In this document: positions 35,232-44,633 of the stretch, piece by piece
Layout of the letters: each line of letters opens with the position of its first letter
How positions within the stretch are numbered: position 1 is the stretch's first letter
Source of the DNA: Candidatus Aalborgicola lynettensis
GTDB lineage: Bacteria; Pseudomonadota; Gammaproteobacteria; Burkholderiales; Burkholderiaceae_C
NCBI GenBank assembly: GCA_016719405.1
Contig: JADJZE010000009.1
Span: forward strand, 1-64,000
DNA length: 64,000 bases
Reading direction: 5' to 3'
Translations under genes and position numbers: made by a program
Notes under the pieces: model-generated
Database searches by the model: none
The model's input: the letters and a program-made list of their open reading frames with translations, nothing else
Told to the model about the DNA's origin: nothing

Positions 35232-38200
35232 ATGATGCACGAGCAAACCCGAGCGGGCTTTAATTTATCCAAATGGGCGCTGGACCACGCGCCATTGACA
35301 CGTTATTTGATGCTGGTGCTCATGGTGCTGGGCATGGCGGCATTTTTCCAGCTCGGGCAGGACGAGGATCCGCCCTTTACCTTCCGTGCCATGGTGGTGC
35401 GTACCTTCTGGGCCGGTGCCACCGCACAGCAGATGGCCGAGCAGGTCACCGACAAGCTGGAGCGCACGCTGCAAGAGGTACCCAACGCCGACAAGATTCG
35501 CAGTTTTTCCAAGCCGGGTGAGTCCACCATCATTTTTCAGGTGAAAGACTCTACACGCGCAGCCGATGTGCAGAACATCTGGTACACAGTGCGAAAAAAA
35601 ATCAGCGACATGCGCATGACCTTGCCGCAAGGTGTGCAGGGGCCGTTTTTTAACGACGAATACGGTGATGTGTTTGGCGTGATTTACGCCCTGGAGTCGG
35701 ATGGTTTTTCTGACGCCGAGGTCAAAACCTTTGCCGACGCCGTGCGCCAAAAGCTGTTGCGTGTGGCGGATGTCAATAAAGTTGAGCTGTTTGGTGTGCA
35801 GGACGAAAAGCTGTACATCGAGATTTCGCAAAAGCGCCTGGCGCAACTGGGCCTGGACTTGAATCAGGTGCTGGCCCAGTTGGGCCAGCAAAATGCCGTG
35901 GAGAGTGCCGGCACCGTGCAGACGCCGCTGGACGTGGTGCAAGTGCGCGTGGGTGGGCAGTTTGAGGCGGTGGAGCAACTCAGAGCCATGCCCATTCGCG
36001 GCAGTTCGGGCAGTCAATTGCGTTTGGGTGATATTGCGGTGATCCAGCGTGGGTATGTTGACCCACCGTCTGTCAAAGTGCGCCACCAGGGCAAGCAGGT
36101 GATTGGACTGGGCGTATCCATGGCCAAGGGCGGCGACATCATCGCGCTGGGCAAGGCGCTGAAAAAAGCCACCAACGGCATTGACGCCACCTTGCCCGCT
36201 GGCATTCGCCTGGTCAACCTGCAGGACCAACCCAAGGCAGTGGCCCGGTCTGTCAACGAATTCATTGCGGTGCTGATTGAGGCCATTGTGATTGTGCTGG
36301 GCGTAAGTGTGATCAGCCTGGGACTGCACAAGCGCAGCAATGCCACCCGCTGGCACAACCGTTACTTTATTGACATGCGTCCGGGCCTGGTGGTGGGTAT
36401 CACCATTCCGCTGGTGCTGGCGGTCACCTTTTTGGGCATGTGGTACTGGGGCATAGGGTTGCACAAAATATCGCTGGGCTCACTCATCATCTCGCTGGGT
36501 TTACTGGTGGACGACGCCATCATTGCGGTCGAGATGATGGTGCGCAAAATGGAGGAAGGCTACGACAAGGTTCGCGCCGCCACGTTTGCCTACGACATTA
36601 CCGCCATGCCCATGCTGACCGGCACCCTGATCACTGCGGTGGGTTTTTTGCCGATTGGCATTGCCCGGTCGTCCGTGGGGGAATACACCTTTGCGATTTT
36701 TGGCGTTACCGTGCTGGCACTGGTGTTGAGCTGGCTGGTGTCGGTGTATTTTGTTCCCTACCTGGGTACGCTGCTGCTCAAGGTCAAGCCACATGCTGCG
36801 GGCGACCAGCCGCACGAGCTGTTTGATACCCCGTTCTACAACGCCTTTCGTAAAACCGTGAACTGGTGTGTGCAGCACCGCTGGATCACTATCGGCCTGA
36901 TGGTGCTGACGTTTGCCCTGGGCATTGTGGGCATGGGCAAGGTACAGCAGCAATTCTTCCCCGATTCCAGTCGGCCGGAGGTGCTGGTGGACATCTGGTT
37001 TCCTGAGGGTACCTCTATCGCCGCCAATGAAGCCATCACCCAACGGGTGGAAGCACGCCTGATGCAAGAGGAGGGTGTGGAGAGTGTCAGCACCTGGGTC
37101 GGTTCGGGTGTGCCGCGTTTTTATCTGCCCATGGACAACGCGTTTCCGCAAACCAATGTGTCGCAGTTCATCATCCTGCCCAAGGATTTGACACTGCGCG
37201 AGTCGATTCGCATCAAGCTGCCCACTGTCATGGCGCAGGAGTTTCCCGAAGTGCGGGCACGCATCAAGATTTTGCCCAATGGGCCACCGGTGCCGTATCC
37301 GGTGCAGTTTCGCGTAATGGGTGCAGAGCCCTCTGTGCTGCGTGAACGTGCTGACGAAGTGACAAAGGTTATGCGTTCCAGCAGCAACACCCGGGGTGTC
37401 AATGACAACTGGAACGAGTCCATCAAGGTGGTGCGTCTGGAGGTGGATCAGTCCAAGGCGCGGGCGTTGGGTGTGACCAGCCAGTCGATTGCACAATCGT
37501 CGCGTACCCTGTTGGTGGGGTCAACCGTGGGCCAGTACCGCGAGGGCGATAAGCTGATTGACATCGTGTTGCGCCAACCTGCGGATGAGCGCAGTGCCAT
37601 CAGCGACATGGCGAATGCCTATTTGCCCACCGCCAGTGGCAAGGCCATACCGCTGACGCAAATAGCGAGACCGACCTTTGCCTGGGAGCCGGGTGTGATG
37701 TGGCGGCACAACCGCGAGTACGCCATCACCGTGCAAAGTGACATTGTGGAAGGCCTGCAGGGTGCAACTGTCACCAACGAACTTCTGCCCCAACTGCGGG
37801 CGCTGGAAGCGGGCTGGAAAACCAGGGGTCTGGGCGATTACCGCATTGAGGTCGCCGGGGCGGTGGAAGAGAGCAGCAAGGGATCGTCGTCGATAGCGGC
37901 GGGTGTTCCCATCATGCTGTTTATTACTTTCACGCTGCTGATGCTGCAATTGCACAGTTTCAGCCGCGCCATGCTGGTGTTTTTGACTGGCCCATTGGGC
38001 ATTGCCGGAGTTGCCGGGGCGCTGCTGGTGTCGGGTAAGCCATTTGGATTTGTGGCTTTGCTGGGGGTGATTGCGCTGATGGGCATGATCCAGCGCAACT
38101 CGGTCATTTTGATTGACCAGATTGAACAGGACCGTGCTGCAGGTGTGCCGGCGTGGGATGCCATTGTGGAGTCGGCGGTGCGCCGCCTGCGCCCTATTGT

Positions 38201-38381
38201 GTTGACGGCTGCTGCAGCAGTGCTGGCCATGATTCCCCTGTCGCGCTCGGTTTTCTGGGGGCCGATGGCCGTCGCCATCATGGGGGGGCTGATTGTGGCC
38301 ACGGTATTGACATTGTTGGCGCTTCCCGCAATGTATGCCGCGTGGTTCCGGGTGAGAAAGGTGGGTTCCGTAGCAGGTTAA
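35232..38381 (+). CDS. RND-type inner-membrane efflux pump
   Basis: The 1049-residue protein has the size and layout of HAE1/AcrB-like transporters: 12 helices, with two large periplasmic loops after helices 1 and 7. An N-terminal QLGQDEDPPFTFRAMVVRT block and the conserved helix-4 segment GLLVDDAIIAVEMMVRKMEE carry the proton-relay Asp pair. The C-terminal half holds LLGVIALMGMIQRNSVILID. It exports drugs, dyes or metabolites using the proton gradient, together with the adaptor upstream. The sequence is nearer to the small-molecule (HAE1/NFE) clades than to metal pumps; the exact substrate is unknown. Confidence 0.88.
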   Translation: MMHEQTRAGFNLSKWALDHAPLTRYLMLVLMVLGMAAFFQLGQDEDPPFTFRAMVVRTFWAGATAQQMAEQVTDKLERTLQEVPNADKIRSFSKPGESTIIFQVKDSTRAADVQNIWYTVRKKISDMRMTLPQGVQGPFFNDEYGDVFGVIYALESDGFSDAEVKTFADAVRQKLLRVADVNKVELFGVQDEKLYIEISQKRLAQLGLDLNQVLAQLGQQNAVESAGTVQTPLDVVQVRVGGQFEAVEQLRAMPIRGSSGSQLRLGDIAVIQRGYVDPPSVKVRHQGKQVIGLGVSMAKGGDIIALGKALKKATNGIDATLPAGIRLVNLQDQPKAVARSVNEFIAVLIEAIVIVLGVSVISLGLHKRSNATRWHNRYFIDMRPGLVVGITIPLVLAVTFLGMWYWGIGLHKISLGSLIISLGLLVDDAIIAVEMMVRKMEEGYDKVRAATFAYDITAMPMLTGTLITAVGFLPIGIARSSVGEYTFAIFGVTVLALVLSWLVSVYFVPYLGTLLLKVKPHAAGDQPHELFDTPFYNAFRKTVNWCVQHRWITIGLMVLTFALGIVGMGKVQQQFFPDSSRPEVLVDIWFPEGTSIAANEAITQRVEARLMQEEGVESVSTWVGSGVPRFYLPMDNAFPQTNVSQFIILPKDLTLRESIRIKLPTVMAQEFPEVRARIKILPNGPPVPYPVQFRVMGAEPSVLRERADEVTKVMRSSSNTRGVNDNWNESIKVVRLEVDQSKARALGVTSQSIAQSSRTLLVGSTVGQYREGDKLIDIVLRQPADERSAISDMANAYLPTASGKAIPLTQIARPTFAWEPGVMWRHNREYAITVQSDIVEGLQGATVTNELLPQLRALEAGWKTRGLGDYRIEVAGAVEESSKGSSSIAAGVPIMLFITFTLLMLQLHSFSRAMLVFLTGPLGIAGVAGALLVSGKPFGFVALLGVIALMGMIQRNSVILIDQIEQDRAAGVPAWDAIVESAVRRLRPIVLTAAAAVLAMIPLSRSVFWGPMAVAIMGGLIVATVLTLLALPAMYAAWFRVRKVGSVAG

Positions 38382-38464
38382 AATATGCGACTGACCTAAT
38401 TCCAAATGGGTGCGAGAGTCTTGTAAACGGTGTTTGCAAGCACTTTTGCCCCCATTTTTGTTTT

Positions 38465-38551
38465 GCGCGGGTGGCGAAATTGGTAGACGCACCAGGTTTA
38501 GGTCCTGACGCTGGCAACAGTGTGGGGGTTCGAGTCCCCCCCCGCGCACCA
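38465..38551 (+). tRNA. tRNA-Leu (TAG)
   Basis: This is a class II tRNA with a long variable arm: acceptor GCGCGGG/CCCGCGC, anticodon stem CCAGG/CCTGA-side with loop TTTAGGT, variable arm GACGCTGGCAACAGTGT, T-arm GGGGGTTCGAGTCCCCC and an encoded CCA. The anticodon TAG reads CUA/CUG leucine codons. Confidence 0.9.
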
Positions 38552-38594
38552 GTTTTCACAGTAGTGGATGGGTTGAGGGTGATTCACTAACTAA

Positions 38595-39539
38595 ATGCTA
38601 ATGAAGTACAAATCAGATGTGCCAAAAGTTGCCATACTTTTGTGCACCTACCACGGCCAACACTATTTGGCCGACCAATTGGAGTCGTTTGCTGCGCAAA
38701 CGCACGCCAATTGGGAGGTATGGGCTTCAGATGACGGTTCCCAGGATGACACCCATGCCATACTGAAAAAATACCAGGCCAAGTGGGATTCAGGGCGCCT
38801 TTCGGTTCACTTTGGACCGTCAGAAGGTTTTGTGGCCAATTTTCTGTCCTTGACCTGTAAGGCCAACATCAAAGCCGACTTCTACGCGTATTCTGATCAA
38901 GACGACATTTGGGAGGCCGACAAACTCGACCGTGCGATTAGCGCGCTGCAAGCCGTTCCGCCACACGTGCCTGCGCTGTATTGTTCCCGAACCAACTTGG
39001 TCGACGTCAGCAACCGCAGTATCGGTTTTTCTCCCTTGTTTACCAAACCACCGAGCTTTGTGAATGCCCTGATACAAAACATTGGGGGGGGAAACACCAT
39101 GGTGTTCAATAATGCCGCGCGTGCCCTGTTGCGTGAAGCGGGCGACGATGTGGAGGTAGTGACCCACGACTGGTGGGCCTACATGGTGGTCATTGGCTGT
39201 GGCGGAAAAGTGTTCTACGATCCCTATCCATCGGTGCGCTACCGCCAGCACGACAATAATCTGGTAGGCATGAACTCGGGTTGGCGTGCACGTTTGATAC
39301 GCATCCGCATGTTGTTTCAGGGGCGTTTCAGGCAATGGAATAGCCAAAATATTCGTGCGCTGGAGCGGGTTCGCAGCAAACTTGAGCCTGAGCATCAGGC
39401 TGCGTTAGACACGTTTGCCCAGGCGCGTGACCAGTGGTTGCTACCGCGCTTGGTGGGACTCAAACGGTCGGGTATTTATCGCCAATCATTTCTCAGTAAT
39501 CTGGGACTGGTTATGGCGGCAATTTTCAAAAAAATCTAG
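38595..39539 (+). CDS. Glycosyltransferase family 2 protein
   Basis: The 314-residue protein has the GT-A fold signature: VAILLCTYHGQHYLADQLES, then WASDDGSQDDT and the metal-binding DxD-type YSDQDDIW (about residues 94-101). The family is the rhamnosyltransferase-like GT2 group that decorates lipopolysaccharide or exopolysaccharide. There is no sugar-nucleotide gene nearby, so its acceptor is unknown. A second in-frame ATG at 38601 is equally possible as the start. The 117 bp to the nir cluster hold no clear signal. Confidence 0.78.
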   Translation: MLMKYKSDVPKVAILLCTYHGQHYLADQLESFAAQTHANWEVWASDDGSQDDTHAILKKYQAKWDSGRLSVHFGPSEGFVANFLSLTCKANIKADFYAYSDQDDIWEADKLDRAISALQAVPPHVPALYCSRTNLVDVSNRSIGFSPLFTKPPSFVNALIQNIGGGNTMVFNNAARALLREAGDDVEVVTHDWWAYMVVIGCGGKVFYDPYPSVRYRQHDNNLVGMNSGWRARLIRIRMLFQGRFRQWNSQNIRALERVRSKLEPEHQAALDTFAQARDQWLLPRLVGLKRSGIYRQSFLSNLGLVMAAIFKKI

Positions 39540-39656
39540 ATTGAAACAAGCGGTGTGGGCTCCGATTGAAACGACACGCCCTTGAGCTGAATTTCAGTTA
39601 CACAGGGCGAGAAACTTGTTCAGCTCGTGCAGTCTGTATTGCCTCTCACCGCTCAT

Positions 39657-41378
39657 TCAATGGCTGGTTCCCTCGGAGCGGTTGATCTTGTTCCATACGT
39701 TGTACTTGCCGATGGGTTTTTTCATGGGCAGGCGTTTGACTTCCTGGAGGGTTTGCGCGTCGTACACGATGACGGCGCCATCCATTTCCATCAGGCTGGC
39801 CAAGGCGTAGCGGCCGTCGCGGGTGAACTCCATGTGGGCCAGGGTCTTGCCGGGCACCGGGCGCAACCGGGCGGCAATGGCCAGGGTTTCCTTGTCGATG
39901 GCGATCAGCGTGTCTTTGGCGGTGGGGCTCATCATGGCATCGGTAAAGGCGTAGCGCGATTTTTCGTGGCTGCGCACAAAAAAGCCGGGGCCCAGTGTTT
40001 GGATGCTGGCCACGGTTTTCCAGTCTTGCGTGTCAATCAGGGTGATGACGCTTTCCTTCAGGTTGGGCGTGGCCATGACGCGGCGGCCCTTCCAGGTGAA
40101 CGCAATGCCCGAGCCCAGGTGGGGCATGCCGGGCAGGTCCAGGTCGGCAATTTTGCGCCGCGCGTTCAGGTTGACCACCTGGCCTTTGCCCACGCCTTTG
40201 TCGTCCGGGCGGGTGGCGCCGAACACGTGGGCGTAGCTGTCGTCGAAGAAGAAGTCATCCAGAATGTCTTCGAGCTGTGTGCGTTGGGGTTCCAGGAAAC
40301 CGGGTGGAGGAACGGTCACCGTTGTGTTGGCTTTTTTGGCATCAACGCCGGGTCGAATCTTGGTTTTTGTGTTCGGTTTGGCTTTGGTTGGTACTGGGGT
40401 GTCGTAGCGCAGCTCCCAGATTTCGGCAATGTCTTTCAGCGCAACCACAAAACTCTTGCGGGGTGCTGCGTCGTACACGGCTGACACGCGCGAGCTGCGG
40501 TCGCCCGCCAGATTGCGGGTGGGAATGGATTGGACGAAGTTGAGTTCGGAATCCAGCAGCACCACCGAGTGCGGCAGGTAGTTGCCCACCATGACCCATT
40601 TGCCGTCGCTAGACACGGCTACGTTGCGGGTGTTGATGCCGGCGCGCACCTCCACCACGGTTTTCAGGTTCCATAGGTCGTATTTGGACACCCAGCCGTC
40701 ACGCGAGCCAAAGTACACATAACGCCCGTTGGGCGAGAACTTGGGGCCGCCGTGCAGGGCAAAGCGGGTGGCGCTGCGGGCAATGGGTTCGAGCTTGTCG
40801 CCGTCGAGCACGCTGACATGGTGGTCACCGGCTTCCACCACCACAAACAGGTTCAAGGGGTCGGCGCTAAACGCCGGTTTGTCGGGCAGGCTGCCGGGTG
40901 CATGGTGCACCACGCGCGTGGCCCGTATGTCGGCCTCGCTCCAAACCGGCTGCGGCGATACCGGGGTGTAGATCCATGCAGCCAGGGCTGCAATTTCAGC
41001 CTCGTTCAGCACACTGCCAAAGCCGCCCATTTGGGTTGCCTGGCGGCCTTCGCGGATGACGCGCAGGGCTTCGGGGCGGCGCAGGCGCTCCAGGTTTTCG
41101 GGCAACAGGGCCGGGCCGGTCCCTCCCAGCCGGTCAACGCCGTGGCAGGCCGCGCAGTGTTGCTGGAACACGGCGCTGGCATTCATGGCGGTGGCCCCCT
41201 CGGGCGCGGTGCTAGCGCTTGCGGCTACGGCAGGGGGGGGTGAAATGGCTGCGGGTTGTGCCGTTGGTGCGGGTGCGGGGCTGGTGGACGCAGGCGCCGT
41301 GTCCGCAGCGGCATTTGCCACGGTCACGGTAATAGCGCACAGCAGCCACGCCAGGGCGGCAAATGTCACACGATTCAT
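39657..41378 (-). CDS. nirN: NirN, haem d1 biosynthesis dehydrogenase (cytochrome c / d1-type propeller)
   Basis: Starting at ATG 41378, overlapping the nirJ stop as ATGA, the protein has 573 residues. A signal peptide and an unusually long Ala/Pro linker precede a cytochrome c domain (CAACHG, 75-80) and a C-terminal eight-bladed d1-type propeller (FSADPLNLFVVVEAGDHH, then FALHGGPKFSPNGRYVYFGS). NirN oxidises dihydro-haem d1 to haem d1 in the periplasm. NirS, the actual nitrite reductase, is its paralogue. I chose NirN from the propeller sequence and its place at the end of the biogenesis operon. A lysine-rich insert (about 330-360) is unusual. Confidence 0.8.
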   Translation of the reverse strand: MNRVTFAALAWLLCAITVTVANAAADTAPASTSPAPAPTAQPAAISPPPAVAASASTAPEGATAMNASAVFQQHCAACHGVDRLGGTGPALLPENLERLRRPEALRVIREGRQATQMGGFGSVLNEAEIAALAAWIYTPVSPQPVWSEADIRATRVVHHAPGSLPDKPAFSADPLNLFVVVEAGDHHVSVLDGDKLEPIARSATRFALHGGPKFSPNGRYVYFGSRDGWVSKYDLWNLKTVVEVRAGINTRNVAVSSDGKWVMVGNYLPHSVVLLDSELNFVQSIPTRNLAGDRSSRVSAVYDAAPRKSFVVALKDIAEIWELRYDTPVPTKAKPNTKTKIRPGVDAKKANTTVTVPPPGFLEPQRTQLEDILDDFFFDDSYAHVFGATRPDDKGVGKGQVVNLNARRKIADLDLPGMPHLGSGIAFTWKGRRVMATPNLKESVITLIDTQDWKTVASIQTLGPGFFVRSHEKSRYAFTDAMMSPTAKDTLIAIDKETLAIAARLRPVPGKTLAHMEFTRDGRYALASLMEMDGAVIVYDAQTLQEVKRLPMKKPIGKYNVWNKINRSEGTSH

Positions 41379-42569
41379 GCTGTGGCTTCCGTGGTTTGCG
41401 TTGCTTGCGTGGCCTGTGTGGCTGCGGTGGCAATGCCAATCTCGGCGTCCGTCAGGTAACAGCCCGGGTCTTCGGCCCACGGGTCACCCAGTGTCTGGTC
41501 GGCCCGCACGCGGGTGTTGCCGTTGCAGATGCTGAAGTAGGCACACTCACCACAGCGCCCGCCCACGGTGCGGGGTTTGGCCTTGAGGCCAGCCATCAGC
41601 GGGTTGGACACATCAGACCAGATTTCTGAAAACGGCCGTGTGCGCACGTTGCCCAGCGTGTGGTGCCACCACATGGTGTCGGGGTGTACTTTGCCCAGGT
41701 TGTCGATGTTGGCCACATTGACGCCGCTGGAGTTGCCACCCCATTGCTCCAGTTTTTGGCGCAGGTGGGGCACCGATTCGGGGAAGTGCTTTTGCGCCCA
41801 GTGCAGCAGGTACACGCCGTCGGCGTCGTTATTGCCGGTCACCAGTTCACGCCCACCGGGCTCGGCATTCCAGCGCAGGGCGGTTTCAAACAGCAAATCC
41901 ATGGCATCGCGGGTGGTTTTGTAGTGCGCGTCGGTGTCGCGGTTTTTCTTGCCACGCCCAGCGTAGTTGAGGTGCGAGAAGTAAAACTTGTCGATGCCTT
42001 CCTTCTCGGTCAGTTCCAGCAGGTTGGGCAGGTCGTGGGCGTTGTCTTCGGTCATGGTGTAGCGCACGCCCACTTTGACGTCGATGGCGCGCAGCTCGCG
42101 GATGGCGTTCAGGGACAAATCAAACGCACCTTCCTTGCGGCGAAACAGGTCGTGCGTTTTGGAGATGCCGTCCAGGCTGATGCCCACGTAGTTAAAGCCC
42201 ACCGCCGCAATACGTTTGGCCATGGCGGCGTCGATCAGCGTGCCGTTGGTCGATAGGCCAACATAAAAGCCCATGGCCTTGGCCTCGTTGGCAATCTCAA
42301 AAAATATCCGGACGCAATAGCGGCTCGCCGCCGGAGAGGATCAGCACCGGAACACCGTAGGCCTTGAGGTCTTTCATCACCGTAGACACTTCAGCATGAC
42401 TCAGTTCGCCCGGAAAATCCTTGTCGGTGGAGATGGAGTAGCAGTGCAGGCAGGTGAGATTGCAGCGGCGAATCAGGTTCCAGATCACCACCGGGCCAGT
42501 GGGTTGGCGAACACGGCCCATGGGAGTGGGGTGGGTGATTTCTTTCAGGTACTGGGAGATGCGAAACAT
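41375..42569 (-). pseudogene. nirJ: NirJ, radical SAM haem d1 enzyme, interrupted by a frameshift
   Basis: The first 90 codons (from ATG 42569) contain the radical-SAM cluster motif C-x3-C-x2-C (C36, C40, C43 in RCNLTCLHC) and end ...SGGEPLLRPDIF at a TGA. The remaining ~300 codons continue in a second frame through GLSTNGTLID, VGISLDGISKTHDLFRR and a Cys-rich end (CGECAYFSICNGNTR). Removing one T from a T6 run (A6 at 42299-42304 on the plus strand) joins them as PDIFEIANEAKAMGFYVGLS. NirJ replaces the two propionates of the haem precursor with oxo groups. If the frameshift is real, haem d1 synthesis fails; a homopolymer miscount is at least as likely. Confidence 0.82.
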
Positions 42570-42632
42570 GGAAATAACTCCGGGCTAAGAATAGGGGTGT
42601 GAGAACAGGTTGCGCGTGAATCGGGGCAGTGT

Positions 42633-43118
42633 TCAGGTCTTCAAGCGCAAGCCGGTTTTCTTCAGGATGCGGGTGGAAAACAAAATGTCGCGCTCCGCGC
42701 AGTGCGCGCCCAGCAGCTCAGAAATTTGCCCGGCTTGCACCGCCACTTCTTCCCGGGTGGTGCCGTGCAGCATGGCAAACAGGTTGTAGGGCCAAGTGGG
42801 CAGGTGGCGGGGACGGCGGTAGCAGTGGGTGACGATGGGCAGGGCGCCCACCAGCGCGCCCAGGCGGTCGATTTCGGTGTCGGCCACGTTCCACACGCTC
42901 ATGCCGTTGGCTGCGTAGCCAATGGCGTAGTGGTTGGGCACGGCGCCAATGCGGCGAATGACGCCGCTGTCCAGCAGCGCTTGCAGGCGTTGCAGCACGT
43001 TGTCTTCGCTTAGCCCCAGCTGCTGCGCGATTTCCGCATAGGGGTGGGGCACCAGTGGCAGGCCACCTTGGGTGGCCAGAATCAGTTGGTGGTCGGTCGC
43101 GTCCAGAGGGCGTTTCAT
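42633..43118 (-). CDS. nirH: NirH, Lrp/AsnC-like haem d1 biosynthesis decarboxylase subunit
   Basis: The 161-residue protein has an Lrp/AsnC-type helix-turn-helix (about 10-55; IAQQLGLSEDNVLQRLQALL) and a RAM-like alpha/beta domain containing the THCYRRPRHLPTWPYNLFAM block, with the conserved His and Tyr typical of this group. NirD, L, G and H together decarboxylate siroheme to didecarboxysiroheme; their DNA-binding-like domain is not known to act on DNA. Its start overlaps the nirG stop by four bases. Assignment among the G/H/L paralogues follows gene order. Confidence 0.78.
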   Translation of the reverse strand: MKRPLDATDHQLILATQGGLPLVPHPYAEIAQQLGLSEDNVLQRLQALLDSGVIRRIGAVPNHYAIGYAANGMSVWNVADTEIDRLGALVGALPIVTHCYRRPRHLPTWPYNLFAMLHGTTREEVAVQAGQISELLGAHCAERDILFSTRILKKTGLRLKT

Positions 43119-43564
43119 GCGATCACCCGCAGTTTCATTTCTACAAAATACTCCCGCTCCTTCGGAAACGCGTGGACGGGAATGCCGGTGGTGCGCTCGA
43201 TGGCTTCAATGGCCGTTGCAATGCCGTCTGCGCTGGGCGTGGCCAGCACAAACCACATGTTGAGGGCGTGGTCGCGCCGGTAGTTGTGCGCCACCTCGGG
43301 AAGGGCGTTGACGGCTTGGGTCACTTCGTCAAAGCGTTCTTCTGGCACTTGCATGGCCGCCAACACAAAGGCGCCACCCATGCGCTCCACCTGGAACATG
43401 GGGCCGAAGCGGGTGAGCACTTTGGTGTCGAGCAGGCGCTGCAGGCGTTGCAACAGGTCGTCCTCCGACAGGCCCAATTGCTGGGCAACCTGCGCATAAG
43501 GGGCGGCGCACAGCGGGAAGCCGCCTTGCAGGGTGTCGATGATCTGGCGGTCAATGGGATCCAT
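43115..43564 (-). CDS. nirG: NirG, Lrp/AsnC-like haem d1 biosynthesis decarboxylase subunit
   Basis: The 149-residue protein is a paralogue of NirH and of the two halves of NirDL: helix-turn-helix around VAQQLGLSEDDLLQRLQRLL, then a RAM-like domain with AHNYRRDHALNMWFVLATP. It acts with those proteins in siroheme decarboxylation in the cytoplasm. It starts 4 bp upstream of the end of the previous gene's downstream gap (3 bp after nirDL) and overlaps nirH, so the set is translated together. Letter assignment is by order. Confidence 0.76.
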   Translation of the reverse strand: MDPIDRQIIDTLQGGFPLCAAPYAQVAQQLGLSEDDLLQRLQRLLDTKVLTRFGPMFQVERMGGAFVLAAMQVPEERFDEVTQAVNALPEVAHNYRRDHALNMWFVLATPSADGIATAIEAIERTTGIPVHAFPKEREYFVEMKLRVIA

Positions 43565-43567
43565 GAT

Positions 43568-44629
43568 TCAGGCTTCTACGGTGGGCAGGGTTGCTGCCAA
43601 TTCCGGGGCAGGCGCGGGTGCAGTTACGGGTGGGGGTGCGCCATCTGCGTAGTAAGCGCCCTGCTGTTTGTAGCGGGTGCGGGAAAACAGTATTTCGTGG
43701 GGGTATTGCAGCAGACCATGTGCGCTGCGCAGTTGGGCAATTTGGCGCTCTACCTCGGAGCGTTCGCGGCCGTGCAGCATGCAAAACAGGTTGTAGGGCC
43801 ACTGGTTGCCCACGCGGGGGCGGCGGTAACACAGGGTTACGCCGGGGTGTTGCCCAATTTGTTGCCCCAGTTGCGATACCAGGTCATCGGGCACGTTGTG
43901 CACCACCATGGCGTTGGCCGTAAAACCCAGCTCGTGGTGGCGCACCACCACACCAAAGCGTTTGATCAATCCGTTGTGCAACCAGGCCGCAATGCGCTCT
44001 ATTACCTGTGCTTCGCTCCAGCCCAGTTGCTGCGCCAGTTGGGCATAGGGCTGGCGCACCAGGGGTAAGCCACCTTGCAGGGCATGGATCAGGGTTTGGT
44101 CGCTGGCAGTGGGTTGGTAGGGGGCGGTGGACACGCTTGCGGTCTTGCGTGCAGTGGCAGTGCCGGGTGGTTGGCACAGTCGGAAACCCAGGTCGATATG
44201 AAACTGCTCCTCCAGTGGTAGCCGTAAAACAGGCAAGGCGCAGCGGGATTCAATGCCGGCCAGCACGGCGTCCAGGCGCGCGCTACTGGGTGCGGTAACC
44301 ACAAACCACAGGTTGAAGCGGTGTTCGCGTTCGTAGTTGTGGTTGACCTCTGCAAACTGGCTGACCATGGCGGCCACGGCGTCCAGGCGCTCCACTGGAA
44401 CTGCGAGGGCGGCCAGGGTGCTGGCGCCCATACGGCGCGGGGCAAAGACGGCGCCAATGCGCGACAAACAGCCCGATTGGCGCAGCTCTGCGTACGTGGC
44501 CAGCACCGCATCGTGTGTGCTGCCCACGGTGTGTGCAATGTGCGCGAAGGGCTGGGCGTCCAGGGGGAAACCGTGCTGAAAATCGTTCAGCAGTGAAAAC
44601 CCCAGCGAACCTTCTGCAATCGAGCACAT
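43568..44629 (-). CDS. nirDL: NirDL, fused siroheme decarboxylase
   Basis: The start at ATG 44629 (MCSIAEGSLGF), 5 bp after the nirF stop, gives 353 residues made of two Lrp/AsnC-like units. The first spans about 5-150, with EVNHNYEREHRFNLWFVVTA. After a Thr/Ala-rich linker the second spans about 180-325, with CYRRPRVGNQWPYNLFCMLH. A proline/alanine tail ends the protein. Fusion of NirD and NirL is known in several denitrifying betaproteobacteria. The two halves form the catalytic pair with different active-site histidines. Confidence 0.82.
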   Translation of the reverse strand: MCSIAEGSLGFSLLNDFQHGFPLDAQPFAHIAHTVGSTHDAVLATYAELRQSGCLSRIGAVFAPRRMGASTLAALAVPVERLDAVAAMVSQFAEVNHNYEREHRFNLWFVVTAPSSARLDAVLAGIESRCALPVLRLPLEEQFHIDLGFRLCQPPGTATARKTASVSTAPYQPTASDQTLIHALQGGLPLVRQPYAQLAQQLGWSEAQVIERIAAWLHNGLIKRFGVVVRHHELGFTANAMVVHNVPDDLVSQLGQQIGQHPGVTLCYRRPRVGNQWPYNLFCMLHGRERSEVERQIAQLRSAHGLLQYPHEILFSRTRYKQQGAYYADGAPPPVTAPAPAPELAATLPTVEA

Positions 44630-44633
44630 AGGC

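Noticed and set aside
39657..41378. NirS (cytochrome cd1 nitrite reductase) as the identity of the cytochrome c/d1 propeller protein
   Set aside because: The propeller sequence (FSADPLNLFVVVEAGDHH, FALHGGPKFSPNGRYVYF) and the position at the end of the biogenesis operon fit NirN better; a structure-based check of active-site histidines would settle it.
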